Shown: positions 35,672 through 44,000 of the stretch, one piece after another
Numbering within the stretch: position 1 is the stretch's first letter
Layout: each line of letters opens with the position of its first letter
Assembly (NCBI RefSeq): GCF_001528745.1
Contig: NZ_BCNS01000102.1
Span: 1-64,000, forward strand
Source of the DNA: Marinobacterium profundum
Lineage (GTDB): Bacteria > Pseudomonadota > Gammaproteobacteria > Pseudomonadales > Balneatricaceae
DNA: 64,000 bases
Direction of reading: 5' to 3'
The notes under the pieces: generated by a model
Database searches by the model: none
The model's input: the letters and a program-made list of their open reading frames with translations, nothing else
What the model was told of the DNA's origin: nothing
Program-made: the position numbers and the translations under genes

Positions 35672-37381
35672 ATGCCTACTCAGACCGATCTGCAGCTCCC
35701 TGCAAACGAAGACCTGCTGTCCCAAATACGCTTTGAAACCGAACGCGGCAAAATCTGGTTCAACGAGCAGCGCATGCTGCTGATTCATTCCGCCGTCATG
35801 GGCCAGTTGCGCAAGGAGCTGGTCGAAACCATGGGCGTCGAGCGAACACGGGGCTTCCTGATGCGTTTTGGCTACCACTCGGGCTGGAAGGACGCAGAGC
35901 TGGTCGCCAAGGTGCGACCGGATCTGTCAAAAAAAGAGGCCTTTTTCGTTGGCCCCCAGCTGCATGGCATTAAGGGGATGGTTAATGTGCAGCCCATTGG
36001 CCTGGAGTTCGATATAGAAGCCGGCACATTCTACGGAGAGTTTGACTGGTTCGACTCCTATGAAGCCGAAGTACACCGGCATGACTTCGGCCTAGCCGAG
36101 GACCCGATCTGCTGGACCCTGATCGGATATGCCAGCGGATTTACGACCTTTTACATGGGCCGGACCATTATCTACAAGGAGCAGGAATGCGCCGGCTGCG
36201 GGGCCGATCACTGCCGCATTATTGGCAAGCCAGTGGAAGAATGGGAGGACCGTGCCGAACTCGAACGCCTGCTCCTGCCAGACCCCATCGCCGACGAGCT
36301 GTTTGCCCTGCGCCATGAACTCAGCGAGCTGCGGGACAATGCGCGCTACTCCCCCCAGGACACGGACCTGCTTATTAACTCAGTGGGGCGCTCCAGCGCC
36401 TTTATGAACGTTTGCCAGTTGATTCGACGCGCCTCCAGCAGCCGCGTTACTGTGCTGTTGCAGGGGGAAACGGGCGTTGGCAAGGAAGTCGTGGCCAAAG
36501 GACTGCACCTGAGCTCGGATCGCGCCGACAAGCCCTTTATAGCCGTAAACTGTGCCTGCATACCGCCGGATCTGATTGAGGCCGAGCTGTTCGGCGTGGA
36601 GAAAGGCGCCTATACAGGCGCGACCCAGTCCCGCGAAGGCAAATTCGAGCGGGCCGACAAGGGCACACTCTTTCTAGATGAGGTGATCGAACTGTCACCC
36701 AGAGCCCAGGCGACGCTACTGCGGGTACTGCAGGAAGGCGAACTGGAGCGCGTCGGCGACAGCCACACCCGCAAGATCGATGTTCGCGTCGTCGCGGCCA
36801 CCAACGAGGATCTGGAGACAGCGGTCAAAAATGGTACCTTTCGCGCCGACCTCTTCTATCGCCTGAATGTTTTTCCAGTGCGTATCCCGCCGCTGCGTGA
36901 ACGTACCGAAGACATTACGCTGCTGATCGAGCATTTCCTCGAGAAGTATCACAGCCTCTACAACAAGCGCACCCTGGGTGTTTCGGATATGGCGCTGCAG
37001 GCCCTGCTGCAGTACAAGTGGCCCGGCAATATCCGCGAACTGGAAAACATGATCGAGCGCGGCATTATCCTCAGCGACAACAACCATACAATTGATATCG
37101 AAGCCCTGTTCCCGTCGCTATCTGAACCCAGCCACCCGCTGAACACCATTAACCGGGCGGGCCAGATCAACATGCAAAGTACGACGGACGCTGGAGCGGG
37201 AGTCGGCGCTGCCTTGCAGGCCCTGTGTGACCAGGCCATCAAGGATGACGTCAGTCTGGAACAGGTCGAAACCCGCATGATTCAGACCGCCATGGCCAAA
37301 ACGGACAATAATGTCGCCCGGGCCGCCCGCCTGCTGGGCATGACGCGACCGCAGCTGGCCTACAAACTGAAAAAGCACTGA
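35672..37381 (+). CDS. dmpR: Phenol-responsive sigma-54 activator, DmpR/XylR family
   Basis: The 569-aa protein follows the DmpR plan. A sensor domain (residues 1-210) includes GKIWFNEQRMLLIHSA and the V4R-like end CAGCGADHCRIIGKP with its cysteines. A linker, then an AAA+ domain (about 235-470), carries Walker A GETGVGKE, GAYTGA and GTLFLDEV. A Fis-type HTH (NVARAARLLGMTRPQLAYKL) ends the protein. In the family, phenol binding to the sensor domain relieves repression and allows ATP-driven opening at sigma-54 promoters. It is divergent from dmpK, its target. GAYTGA instead of GAFTGA is normal for this family. Confidence 0.94.
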   Translation: MPTQTDLQLPANEDLLSQIRFETERGKIWFNEQRMLLIHSAVMGQLRKELVETMGVERTRGFLMRFGYHSGWKDAELVAKVRPDLSKKEAFFVGPQLHGIKGMVNVQPIGLEFDIEAGTFYGEFDWFDSYEAEVHRHDFGLAEDPICWTLIGYASGFTTFYMGRTIIYKEQECAGCGADHCRIIGKPVEEWEDRAELERLLLPDPIADELFALRHELSELRDNARYSPQDTDLLINSVGRSSAFMNVCQLIRRASSSRVTVLLQGETGVGKEVVAKGLHLSSDRADKPFIAVNCACIPPDLIEAELFGVEKGAYTGATQSREGKFERADKGTLFLDEVIELSPRAQATLLRVLQEGELERVGDSHTRKIDVRVVAATNEDLETAVKNGTFRADLFYRLNVFPVRIPPLRERTEDITLLIEHFLEKYHSLYNKRTLGVSDMALQALLQYKWPGNIRELENMIERGIILSDNNHTIDIEALFPSLSEPSHPLNTINRAGQINMQSTTDAGAGVGAALQALCDQAIKDDVSLEQVETRMIQTAMAKTDNNVARAARLLGMTRPQLAYKLKKH

Positions 37382-37537
37382 GCTTCCTGAGCTACGCAAT
37401 GAAAAGAAGCTGGACAGGACCGGCAGCGCTGCCCTAACTCCGCTACTCAAGCCACTGAACAAGGGTATTCCCCTAAGGCTTTGGGTACACTGGGGTTCAA
37501 GCACCGACTGCGATCCATTGTTCCGATAGAAACCGCC

Positions 37538-39091
37538 ATGACCCTGACCGCCGCCCAGTACGAAAAACTGCTCGCAGAGCTCGATGAATCCCGTCGCGAG
37601 GCACAGCGTTATCGGCTCCTGGCAGAACAGTCCACCGATATGATTTCCCGCCACACACCCAGTTCAGAGTGGACCTATGTCGATGTCAGCCCAGCCGTCG
37701 AGCGCCTGCTGGGCTACAAAACCAGCGAGATAATCGGCACACCCGGCTACGATCTGTTCCACCCGGATGACGCCGACAATCTGATAAAACGGGCCGAGTC
37801 GGTCAGCTATCGCAGTGGCCTTTACACCAACGTTTACCGTTATCGCCACAAGCAAGGTCACTATGTGTGGCTCGAAACCACCAGCCGCACCATTCGCGAT
37901 GACGGTGGCGAGCCAATCGAAATTATCTGTGTTTCCCGCGATGTCACCCAGCGCGAACAGGCTCAACGCGCCACCCGCCGCCTGGCCCGGGTGGTGGAAT
38001 CCAGCTCCGACCTGATCATGTTTTGCAGCCCCGACACGCTGCAACTGACCTACCTGAACGAGGCGGCCTCCAGCACCCTTGGCAGCGGCCCGGACGGCAC
38101 CATCGCACTCAATCTGCGTGACCTCGTCGATGCCCAGAGTTACAGCACCCTGCTGCTGGCAGGCCTCGATCACGCCGCCCAGCACGGTTGCTGGTATGGC
38201 AGCATTGCGCTGCAGCTGCCCGCTGGCAAGGATTCACGCATCGCCGAAGTGCGCGAAATCATCGCCCACCGCAATCATGTTGAAAATCGCCGGGTGGAGT
38301 ACTACTCCATCATTGGCCGCGATATTACCCTCAAGCGCAGGGCCGAGGACGCCGCCCGGCGCCAGCAGCTGGAGCTGGCGCATATGTCGCGGCTACTGTC
38401 GGTCGGGGAAATGGCCACGGGACTGGCCCATGAAATCAACCAGCCGCTGGCCGCCATTCTGAACTACTGTCGCGGCACCCTGCGCCGAGCAGAAGATGGC
38501 AAGGACCTTAGCCTTGACCAGGCACTGCAGGCCATGCAGCTGATCGGCGGCCAGGCCAAGCGTGCCGCCGAGATCATCAAGCGCATTCGCAGTTATGTAA
38601 AACGCACCGAGTACCAACGTATCGAATTTTCGATCAACGACAGCTGCCAGGATGTCGCCGGCTTTCTGCGCCAGGAAGCCAGCGATAATCGCATTGATTT
38701 CATTTTCGATCTCGCCACCGAGGACCCAAGCCTTACCGCCGACCGTATTCAGATCGAGCAGGTGCTGCTCAACCTGATACGCAACGCCATTGAGGCGTAC
38801 AGCGATTGTGAGCAGGCTCTGAGAACGGTTACCATTAGCAGCCGTTGCGACCAGGGCCATATAGAGGTGGCGATCACCGACTGCGCCAAGGGCGTGAGTG
38901 CCGAGGCGCTGAGCCAGCTGTTCGATGCTTTTTTTACGTCCAAGTCCAGCGGGCTTGGCATGGGGCTGGCCATATCCAGAACCATTATTGAAAGCCATGG
39001 TGGCCAGTTGTGGGCCCAGAGCGACGGCCACAGCGGTACTGTGTTCAAGTTCAGCCTGCCCGTCAGCCGGCATCAGGATCAATGGCCCTGA
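37538..39091 (+). CDS. PAS-domain sensor histidine kinase (FixL/TodS-like kinase core)
   Basis: About 517 aa with no membrane segment, so cytoplasmic. It has two PAS domains (about 25-140, with SRDVTQREQ as end motif, and 145-265, ending GRDITLKRR). HisKA follows with the phospho-His in LAHEINQPLA, and HATPase with NLIRNAIEA and GLGMGLAIS. The G1 box reads TDCAKG instead of the usual DxGxG, replacing its first glycine by alanine. The ATG at 37538 starts the family-like part (MTLTAAQYEKLL). It is followed by a FixJ-type response regulator on the same strand, its partner. Signal unknown. Confidence 0.88.
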   Translation: MTLTAAQYEKLLAELDESRREAQRYRLLAEQSTDMISRHTPSSEWTYVDVSPAVERLLGYKTSEIIGTPGYDLFHPDDADNLIKRAESVSYRSGLYTNVYRYRHKQGHYVWLETTSRTIRDDGGEPIEIICVSRDVTQREQAQRATRRLARVVESSSDLIMFCSPDTLQLTYLNEAASSTLGSGPDGTIALNLRDLVDAQSYSTLLLAGLDHAAQHGCWYGSIALQLPAGKDSRIAEVREIIAHRNHVENRRVEYYSIIGRDITLKRRAEDAARRQQLELAHMSRLLSVGEMATGLAHEINQPLAAILNYCRGTLRRAEDGKDLSLDQALQAMQLIGGQAKRAAEIIKRIRSYVKRTEYQRIEFSINDSCQDVAGFLRQEASDNRIDFIFDLATEDPSLTADRIQIEQVLLNLIRNAIEAYSDCEQALRTVTISSRCDQGHIEVAITDCAKGVSAEALSQLFDAFFTSKSSGLGMGLAISRTIIESHGGQLWAQSDGHSGTVFKFSLPVSRHQDQWP

Positions 39092-39166
39092 ACCCATGGT
39101 TATTGATCCATAGGCAACACACAACGGCACGCCCTACTTTAACTATTCGACTATTCAGGATGAGCT

Positions 39167-39778
39167 ATGAAGACTCCACCGGACGGGACGGTTTTTATCG
39201 TCGATGACGACGATGATTTCCGCGCCTCCATGCAGTGGCTGCTTGAGTCAGACGGCCTTAGCGTTACCAGTTTCAATTCTGCCCAGGCTTTTCTGGATGG
39301 CTACGACGGCAGCCCCGGCTGCATGCTGCTGGATGTGCGCATGCCGGACATCAACGGCCTGGCGCTGCAACAGATGCTGCCGGATAAAGGTATTGAGCTA
39401 CCCATCATTGTGCTCAGTGGCCACGGCGATATTCCCATGGCGGTAACCGCTATCAAAAATGGCGCCATGGATTTTCTGGAGAAACCCTTCGACGACGCCC
39501 TGCTGCTGCACCGGGTGGGCCTGGGCCTGCGTCAGGCCTGCGAGCAGCAGCAGCAAAAGCAGCAACAGGCACAGATCCGCAACCGCTACGACGGCCTGAG
39601 CCGACGGGAGAAAGAAGTGATGGCGCTGGTTGTCACTGGCCGCGCCAACCGCGAAATCGCCGAGGATTTAGGCATAAGCCCGAAAACGGTGGAAGTTCAC
39701 CGCGCCCGGGTGATGAGCAAAATGGAGGCTAGTAGCCTGCCGGTGCTGGTCACCCAGGCGGCGCAGCTAGACCCTTAA
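39167..39778 (+). CDS. FixJ/TodT/StyR-type response regulator (LuxR HTH)
   Basis: The 203-aa protein has a receiver with VDDDDDF near residue 14, the phospho-Asp in LLDVRMPD near 57 and the Lys in LEKPFDD near 107. A glutamine-rich linker (EQQQQKQQQAQ) joins it to a LuxR-type HTH (LSRREKEVMALVVTGRANREIAEDLGIS). It is the partner of the upstream PAS kinase (75-bp gap). Relatives control aromatic or respiratory genes. The likely targets are not shown by the sequence; the nearby phenol operon already has DmpR. Confidence 0.88.
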   Translation: MKTPPDGTVFIVDDDDDFRASMQWLLESDGLSVTSFNSAQAFLDGYDGSPGCMLLDVRMPDINGLALQQMLPDKGIELPIIVLSGHGDIPMAVTAIKNGAMDFLEKPFDDALLLHRVGLGLRQACEQQQQKQQQAQIRNRYDGLSRREKEVMALVVTGRANREIAEDLGISPKTVEVHRARVMSKMEASSLPVLVTQAAQLDP

Positions 39779-39797
39779 AACTAAGCCATTTACTTTT

Positions 39798-40622
39798 TTA
39801 TAGCGGCTCAAGGCTCGTCACAAAGTCGGCGATCGCCGGCAAAGTGGCAGCCGGCGCCTCCAGATGCGGGATATGGCCGCAGTCACGGATCAGCAGAGGC
39901 TTAGCCCCCGTGCCTATGCCTGCACAGATATCGCTCACCTGCTCCGGCACACCATACTGATCCTCCTCCCCCTGCATGATCAACGCCGGGCAATAAATAT
40001 CGCTGAGCCAGGGCCCCAGATTGAAAGTGCTATAGGCTGGCCGGGCCCAGGTTTCATGCCAGGCCCGGAACAGCAGATCGGTACGCTCACCGTGATAGCG
40101 AGCCAGCCGCACCGGCAGGTCGCTGTCAGGCTCCCGGTAACGCGCCACAGTCGTACTGATCCCGGCCAGAGTCAAATGGTCGATATAGATATGCGCCGCC
40201 ATCGTCACCAGCCCGATCACCCGCTCCCCAAGTACCGCAGCGCCGACCAGCGCAATGGAGCCACCATCACTGTGGCCCACCAGAATCACCGGCCCCGTGA
40301 TACCAGCGCTATCCAGTATCCGAGGCAACCAGTCACGGCCCTCCTGCTCCAGATAGTCGTCCGGGCGCGGTAACGTGATCGGGCTGGAGCTACCATAACC
40401 CCTGCGCTCGTAAACAAAGACATCAGCGCCTGTAAGCGCCATCAGCTGTTGCGGCACCTGTTTCCACATGGCGATACAGCCCAGGGCTTCGTGCAGCAGC
40501 ACCAGGGTTGGCCGCTGCACGTTCGTATCGGCCTGGGAATCAATAAGTCGACCATGCAAGGCACCAATGCTGACACCCTGCTCCAGCGTCAGCTCAACGG
40601 TGTTCCATTCAGCGGTCATCAT
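39798..40622 (-). CDS. Alpha/beta hydrolase
   Basis: The 274-aa protein has the triad visible: nucleophile serine in VGHSDGGS near residue 118, acid in GEEDQYG near 222 and histidine in CGHIPHLEAP near 252; LLHEALG forms the oxyanion region. The two adjacent ATGs (40622 and 40619) have GGGGGA upstream. It follows the thioesterase and CoA synthetase genes on the same strand, so it probably acts on a product in the same acid pathway. Substrate unknown. Confidence 0.8.
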   Translation of the reverse strand: MMTAEWNTVELTLEQGVSIGALHGRLIDSQADTNVQRPTLVLLHEALGCIAMWKQVPQQLMALTGADVFVYERRGYGSSSPITLPRPDDYLEQEGRDWLPRILDSAGITGPVILVGHSDGGSIALVGAAVLGERVIGLVTMAAHIYIDHLTLAGISTTVARYREPDSDLPVRLARYHGERTDLLFRAWHETWARPAYSTFNLGPWLSDIYCPALIMQGEEDQYGVPEQVSDICAGIGTGAKPLLIRDCGHIPHLEAPAATLPAIADFVTSLEPL

Positions 40623-40662
40623 GGATAGTCCCCCATCCCTCAGTTATGTATCCAGACTCAGA

Positions 40663-41091
40663 TCACTGTGGAATGGCATAGGTTAGAGTCGCATGAGCAA
40701 CCGGGTCGGAGCCTTCTGTTGCAGCCGCTTTGCCTGAATACAGATAGACCTCACCCACCGCCAGCATTCTGCCCACCTTGAGCATACGGGCATCGGCGAT
40801 CAGATCTGCATCAGCCAGAGGTTTGCGCAAAAAATTGATATTAAGATTGCTGGTAACCGCCAGCGCCACCGGACCAATACGGGTCAGAAGTGCCGCGTAA
40901 ACGGCGACATCGGCCAGTGCCATCATGGCAGGCCCCGACACTGAGCCGCCGGGACGAAGGTGTTGTTCGGACACCGCCAGGCGCATCACCGCCGAACCGC
41001 GCCCCACCGACTCTAGCACGCCGTATTGATCTCCCTGGGGGAAATGCTCGGCAAGAAACTGATTCAACTGCTGCAAATCCAGAACGGGCAT
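40663..41091 (-). CDS. PaaI-type hotdog-fold thioesterase
   Basis: This 142-aa protein of the hotdog family has the PaaI/YbgC-like pattern (GSVSGPAMMALADVAVYAAL, then TSNLNINFLRKP). Such proteins hydrolyse acyl- or aryl-CoA. AAGGA lies 8 bp before the ATG. It is 44 bp downstream of the acyl-CoA synthetase gene; a synthetase and a thioesterase together suggest control of a CoA-ester pool. Confidence 0.82.
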   Translation of the reverse strand: MPVLDLQQLNQFLAEHFPQGDQYGVLESVGRGSAVMRLAVSEQHLRPGGSVSGPAMMALADVAVYAALLTRIGPVALAVTSNLNINFLRKPLADADLIADARMLKVGRMLAVGEVYLYSGKAAATEGSDPVAHATLTYAIPQ

Positions 41092-41135
41092 GGATGTATT
41101 CCTTGTTGGTTTGAGGTTGCGTACTAAGGCGGTTT

Positions 41136-42779
41136 CTAACCCGCTTCGCTCTCTTCCCGTGCCTGATTGCGCAGCACAAAGCGCTGGATTTTGCCGCTGG
41201 GTGTCTTGGGCAGTGCCTCGATAAACTCGATTTGACGGGGAAAGGCATGGGTAGACAGGCGCGAACGTACCAGTTGTTTGAGCTCGTCCGCCAGGGCTTC
41301 GCTGGCTTCAAAACTGGATTTGAGCACCACATAAGCCTTGATAATGGAGCCGCGCTTCAGATCCGGCTTGCCCACCACGCCACTCTCGGCCACTGCCCTG
41401 TGTTCAAGCAGCGTGCTCTCGACGTCAGCGGGGCCTACCCGGTAGCCTGCGGTGCTGATGATATCGTCATCCCGACCGGTAAAGGAATAACTTCCATCCC
41501 CATGGCTGATAACGACATCACCGGTGAGGTAATAGCGGCCGTGGAAGGGGTCTTTCTCACCCCAGGTATAACCCTGGAAAAAGAACAGTGGCGACTGGGA
41601 GGTATCCACCGCCAATTGACCAATCTCGCCTTCACCAATTTCGTTGCAGTCCGTATCCAGGGCCACTACGCGATGCCCTGGCATCGAGAAGCCCATGGAA
41701 CCGACCCGCAGCTGATGCTCCAGCTTATGATGATTGCAGCAGGTCATGCCGGTTTCGGTCTGACCGTAGTGATCCATCACCGGGCAGCCCATGCGACGCT
41801 TGACCCAGCTGATCACCTCCGGATTCAGCGCCTCGCCGGCACTGCTGGCCAGGCGCAGACCCAGACCTTCTCCACGACCATCGTCATTGGCCATCAGTAG
41901 CCGATAAGCCGTGGGCGCCGCCGCCAGGTTGGTGATGCGGTACTTGCGCAGCATGTCGTAAGTGCTGTCGGCGGTAAAACCGTTCTCATTAAAATGGGTC
42001 GCATTACCCAGCAGCAGAGGCCCGACCACCGCATAGTACAGACCGTAGGCCCAGCCCGGATCCGCCACGTTCCAGTAACGATCCTGTGGCTCAAGCCCCA
42101 CCGCATGACGCATATAAACATAAAACGACAGCAACGCCCGGGCTGGCACCGCGACACCCTTGGCCTTGCCGACGGTGCCTGAGGTAAACATCTGCAGGAA
42201 GGGATCATCGGCACCGATGCGTACCGGCTCAAAACTGTCAGATTGAGCGGCGAGCTCGGTGGCAAAATCTGCATCTGTGGCGTAGTCGGCAGCCGCTGCA
42301 TCACGACCAAACAGCAGAATGGGCGGACAGGCTTTTACTGCATCGAGCTTGCTTCGATTGGCACTATCGGTGACCACCAGGCGGGTACCGGCTCGCTCCA
42401 GACGATACTCGATAGCACCGGAGCCAAAGGCAGTAAACAGCGGCTGATAGACGGCACCGGCCCGCAGCGTCCCCAGAATAACCACCAGCAATTCAGGCGT
42501 ACGGGGCAGTAACCCGGCTACCCTATCACCCTTGCCAATGCCCTGGGCGCTGAGGTAATTGGCAAAGCGGGCCGCCTTTTCACGCAGTTCTGCAAAGCTG
42601 TGCTCGCTCGCGGGGCGCTGCGCACCTTCGTAGTACAGACCGATACGATCACCCTCGACCCAGCGGTCGCAGATCTCCTCGCAGACATTGAAACCTGTTG
42701 CCAGATCGCCGATCAGATTCTCTTCCACCTGTGCCGGCGTGAAGCCTTCGCTGAATGCTGCATACGCTTGACTGCTCAT
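41136..42779 (-). CDS. AMP-dependent acyl-CoA synthetase
   Basis: This 547-aa protein of the ANL superfamily (acetyl/propionyl-type arrangement) has the P-loop as TSGTVGKAKGV near residue 170, unlike the common TSGTTGKPKG but functional in pattern. Further motifs are MDHYGQTETG near 318, YLTGD near 408 and the catalytic lysine in KTPSGKIQR near the end. It activates a carboxylic acid with ATP and CoA. It is divergent from the TetR gene whose operator is repeated before liuA, so isovalerate or a short branched acid is a reasonable guess. Substrate not proven. Confidence 0.85.
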   Translation of the reverse strand: MSSQAYAAFSEGFTPAQVEENLIGDLATGFNVCEEICDRWVEGDRIGLYYEGAQRPASEHSFAELREKAARFANYLSAQGIGKGDRVAGLLPRTPELLVVILGTLRAGAVYQPLFTAFGSGAIEYRLERAGTRLVVTDSANRSKLDAVKACPPILLFGRDAAAADYATDADFATELAAQSDSFEPVRIGADDPFLQMFTSGTVGKAKGVAVPARALLSFYVYMRHAVGLEPQDRYWNVADPGWAYGLYYAVVGPLLLGNATHFNENGFTADSTYDMLRKYRITNLAAAPTAYRLLMANDDGRGEGLGLRLASSAGEALNPEVISWVKRRMGCPVMDHYGQTETGMTCCNHHKLEHQLRVGSMGFSMPGHRVVALDTDCNEIGEGEIGQLAVDTSQSPLFFFQGYTWGEKDPFHGRYYLTGDVVISHGDGSYSFTGRDDDIISTAGYRVGPADVESTLLEHRAVAESGVVGKPDLKRGSIIKAYVVLKSSFEASEALADELKQLVRSRLSTHAFPRQIEFIEALPKTPSGKIQRFVLRNQAREESEAG

Positions 42780-42951
42780 GGTGCCCTGCCTCGCTTATTA
42801 ATGTTGTTAGGCCAGTTCATATCGAGCTCTGTAAGGAGTTCGCTCAAGAAATACAAATAAGGGAATACCCTTAGTAATACCATCATGTTGACGTGAACGT
42901 AAAGATTAAATTATTAAAATCTGCACCCGATCAGGCCTGAGTGCCGCACCC

Positions 42952-42965
42952 ATACGTTTACGTAT
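42952..42965. promoter_or_regulatory. Operator ATACG-N4-CGTAT (copy 1) before the TetR gene
   Basis: ATACG-TTTA-CGTAT is a perfect inverted repeat, 50 bp before the TetR ATG and about 170 bp before the divergent acyl-CoA synthetase. Two further copies lie before liuA. It is consistent with autoregulation by the TetR protein. Confidence 0.75.
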
Positions 42966-43014
42966 TTTTGAATTTTAAGGTACCCTGTGCCAGAGCGTAT
43001 CCAAGGATTAGAAG

Positions 43015-43566
43015 ATGAACGTTAAACTGAGTCGCGAGCAGTGGATCAACGAAGCCTTTACTGTACTGGCCGAGGGCGGCGTCGACAGTATCAAGATTGA
43101 AGGACTCGCCAAACGTCTGCGTGTCACCAAGGGCGGTTTCTACTGGCACTTTCGCAACCGCGACGAACTGCTGCAAAATATGCTGGAGCAGTGGCGCCTG
43201 CGCCGCATCGAGATTATTCACGAGCAGACCCGGGATGAAGAACACGCCGCCGATACGCTGAAGTACCTGATTCGCCTCTACACCGACAACACCAACCCCC
43301 GGGGTAACGCCATAGAACTGGCGGTGCGGGGCTGGGCTCGCATCAACGCCCAGGCGGCCAGTGCCGTGCAATCCGTGGATGAAGAGCGCCTGAAATGTGT
43401 CTCCGGCCTGTTTGAAAAGCTCAAACTGCCTGCGGAAGAAGCCTATTCCCGTGCCTATCTGTTCTATGCCTTTGTCTTCGGCCAAAGCCTGCTAAATGAC
43501 CAGAGCTGCAGCCTGGATCCCAAAAAAATCAAGCAGCACTGCACCCGCTTCCTGATTGAAGACTGA
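43015..43566 (+). CDS. TetR-family transcriptional regulator
   Basis: The 183-aa protein has an N-terminal HTH (VDSIKIEGLAKRLRVTKGGFYWHFRNRDELL) with the TetR hallmark GxFYWHF, and a helical ligand-binding domain. AAGGA lies 7 bp before the ATG. It stands between the acyl-CoA synthetase operon and liuABCDE, and all three starts have the same palindrome nearby. TetR-type regulators of leucine/isovalerate breakdown (LiuQ) are known in some proteobacteria; whether this is one is inference. Confidence 0.88.
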   Translation: MNVKLSREQWINEAFTVLAEGGVDSIKIEGLAKRLRVTKGGFYWHFRNRDELLQNMLEQWRLRRIEIIHEQTRDEEHAADTLKYLIRLYTDNTNPRGNAIELAVRGWARINAQAASAVQSVDEERLKCVSGLFEKLKLPAEEAYSRAYLFYAFVFGQSLLNDQSCSLDPKKIKQHCTRFLIED

Positions 43567-43865
43567 CGTCTGAAAAGGTGCGAGGTACGAGGTGCAAGGA
43601 AAAAAGGGGCTAGGGGCTAGTAAAAGCAGGTTCGAGGTGCGAGGTACGAGGGGGCAAGTAGCAAACGAGAGCCCACACTCCAGGCCCGCACTTCACCAGC
43701 ACTGCATGCTCCGCTTTTGCTCCTGCTCGTGCTCCGCTTCTGCTCCTGTTTCTGCTCCTGCTTTTCCTCGCCCCTAGCCCCTAGCCCCTCGCACCTTTCT
43801 TTTTGCCTCGCACCTTTCTCTTAACCTCGCCCCTTACTCCTCAAAGTCCAGCATTGGTCTACGCT
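43567..43865. other. Repeat-rich spacer between TetR gene and liu promoter
   Basis: About 300 bp, without a gene. It is filled with degenerate heptamers and purine/pyrimidine-biased runs, listed next. The following part, 43866-44000, is the liu promoter region with two operators. Confidence 0.7.
43575..43835. repeat. Degenerate heptamer repeats with inverted arms
   Basis: Copies of GTGCGAG, GTACGAG and GGGGCTA (43575-43660) reappear on the other strand at 43770-43835. GGGGCTAGGGGCTAG (43606-43620) has its exact reverse complement at 43774-43788. Between the arms is a pyrimidine-rich run with repeated TGCTCC units (43710-43765). The 7-mers are the same as in the arrays at 19487-19590. Confidence 0.85.
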
Positions 43866-43889
43866 TGTAGTCAGGCGTCCAATTCAAAC

Positions 43890-43938
43890 ATACGCATCCG
43901 TATTGACATAACCACAAAGCGAACATACGATAGCGTAT
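43890..43938 (+). promoter_or_regulatory. liuA promoter with two TetR-type operators
   Basis: Operators ATACG-CATC-CGTAT (43890-43903) and ATACG-ATAG-CGTAT (43925-43938) lie 35 bp apart. Between them TTGACA (43903-43908) and, 17 bp on, TACGAT (43926-43931) form a sigma-70 promoter. Its -35 box abuts the first operator and its -10 box lies inside the second, so bound repressor would block RNA polymerase. The start would be near 43938. Confidence 0.82.
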
Positions 43939-44000
43939 AGTTAATTTTTACGCGGATTTTCCCGTACCTAATATTTCCCGCAATGCGAGGGCTGGCAAAG

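Noticed and set aside
43592-43777. 61-codon plus-strand frame in the heptamer region
   Set aside because: It is composed of repeat translation (Ser/Cys/Pro runs) with no ribosome site.
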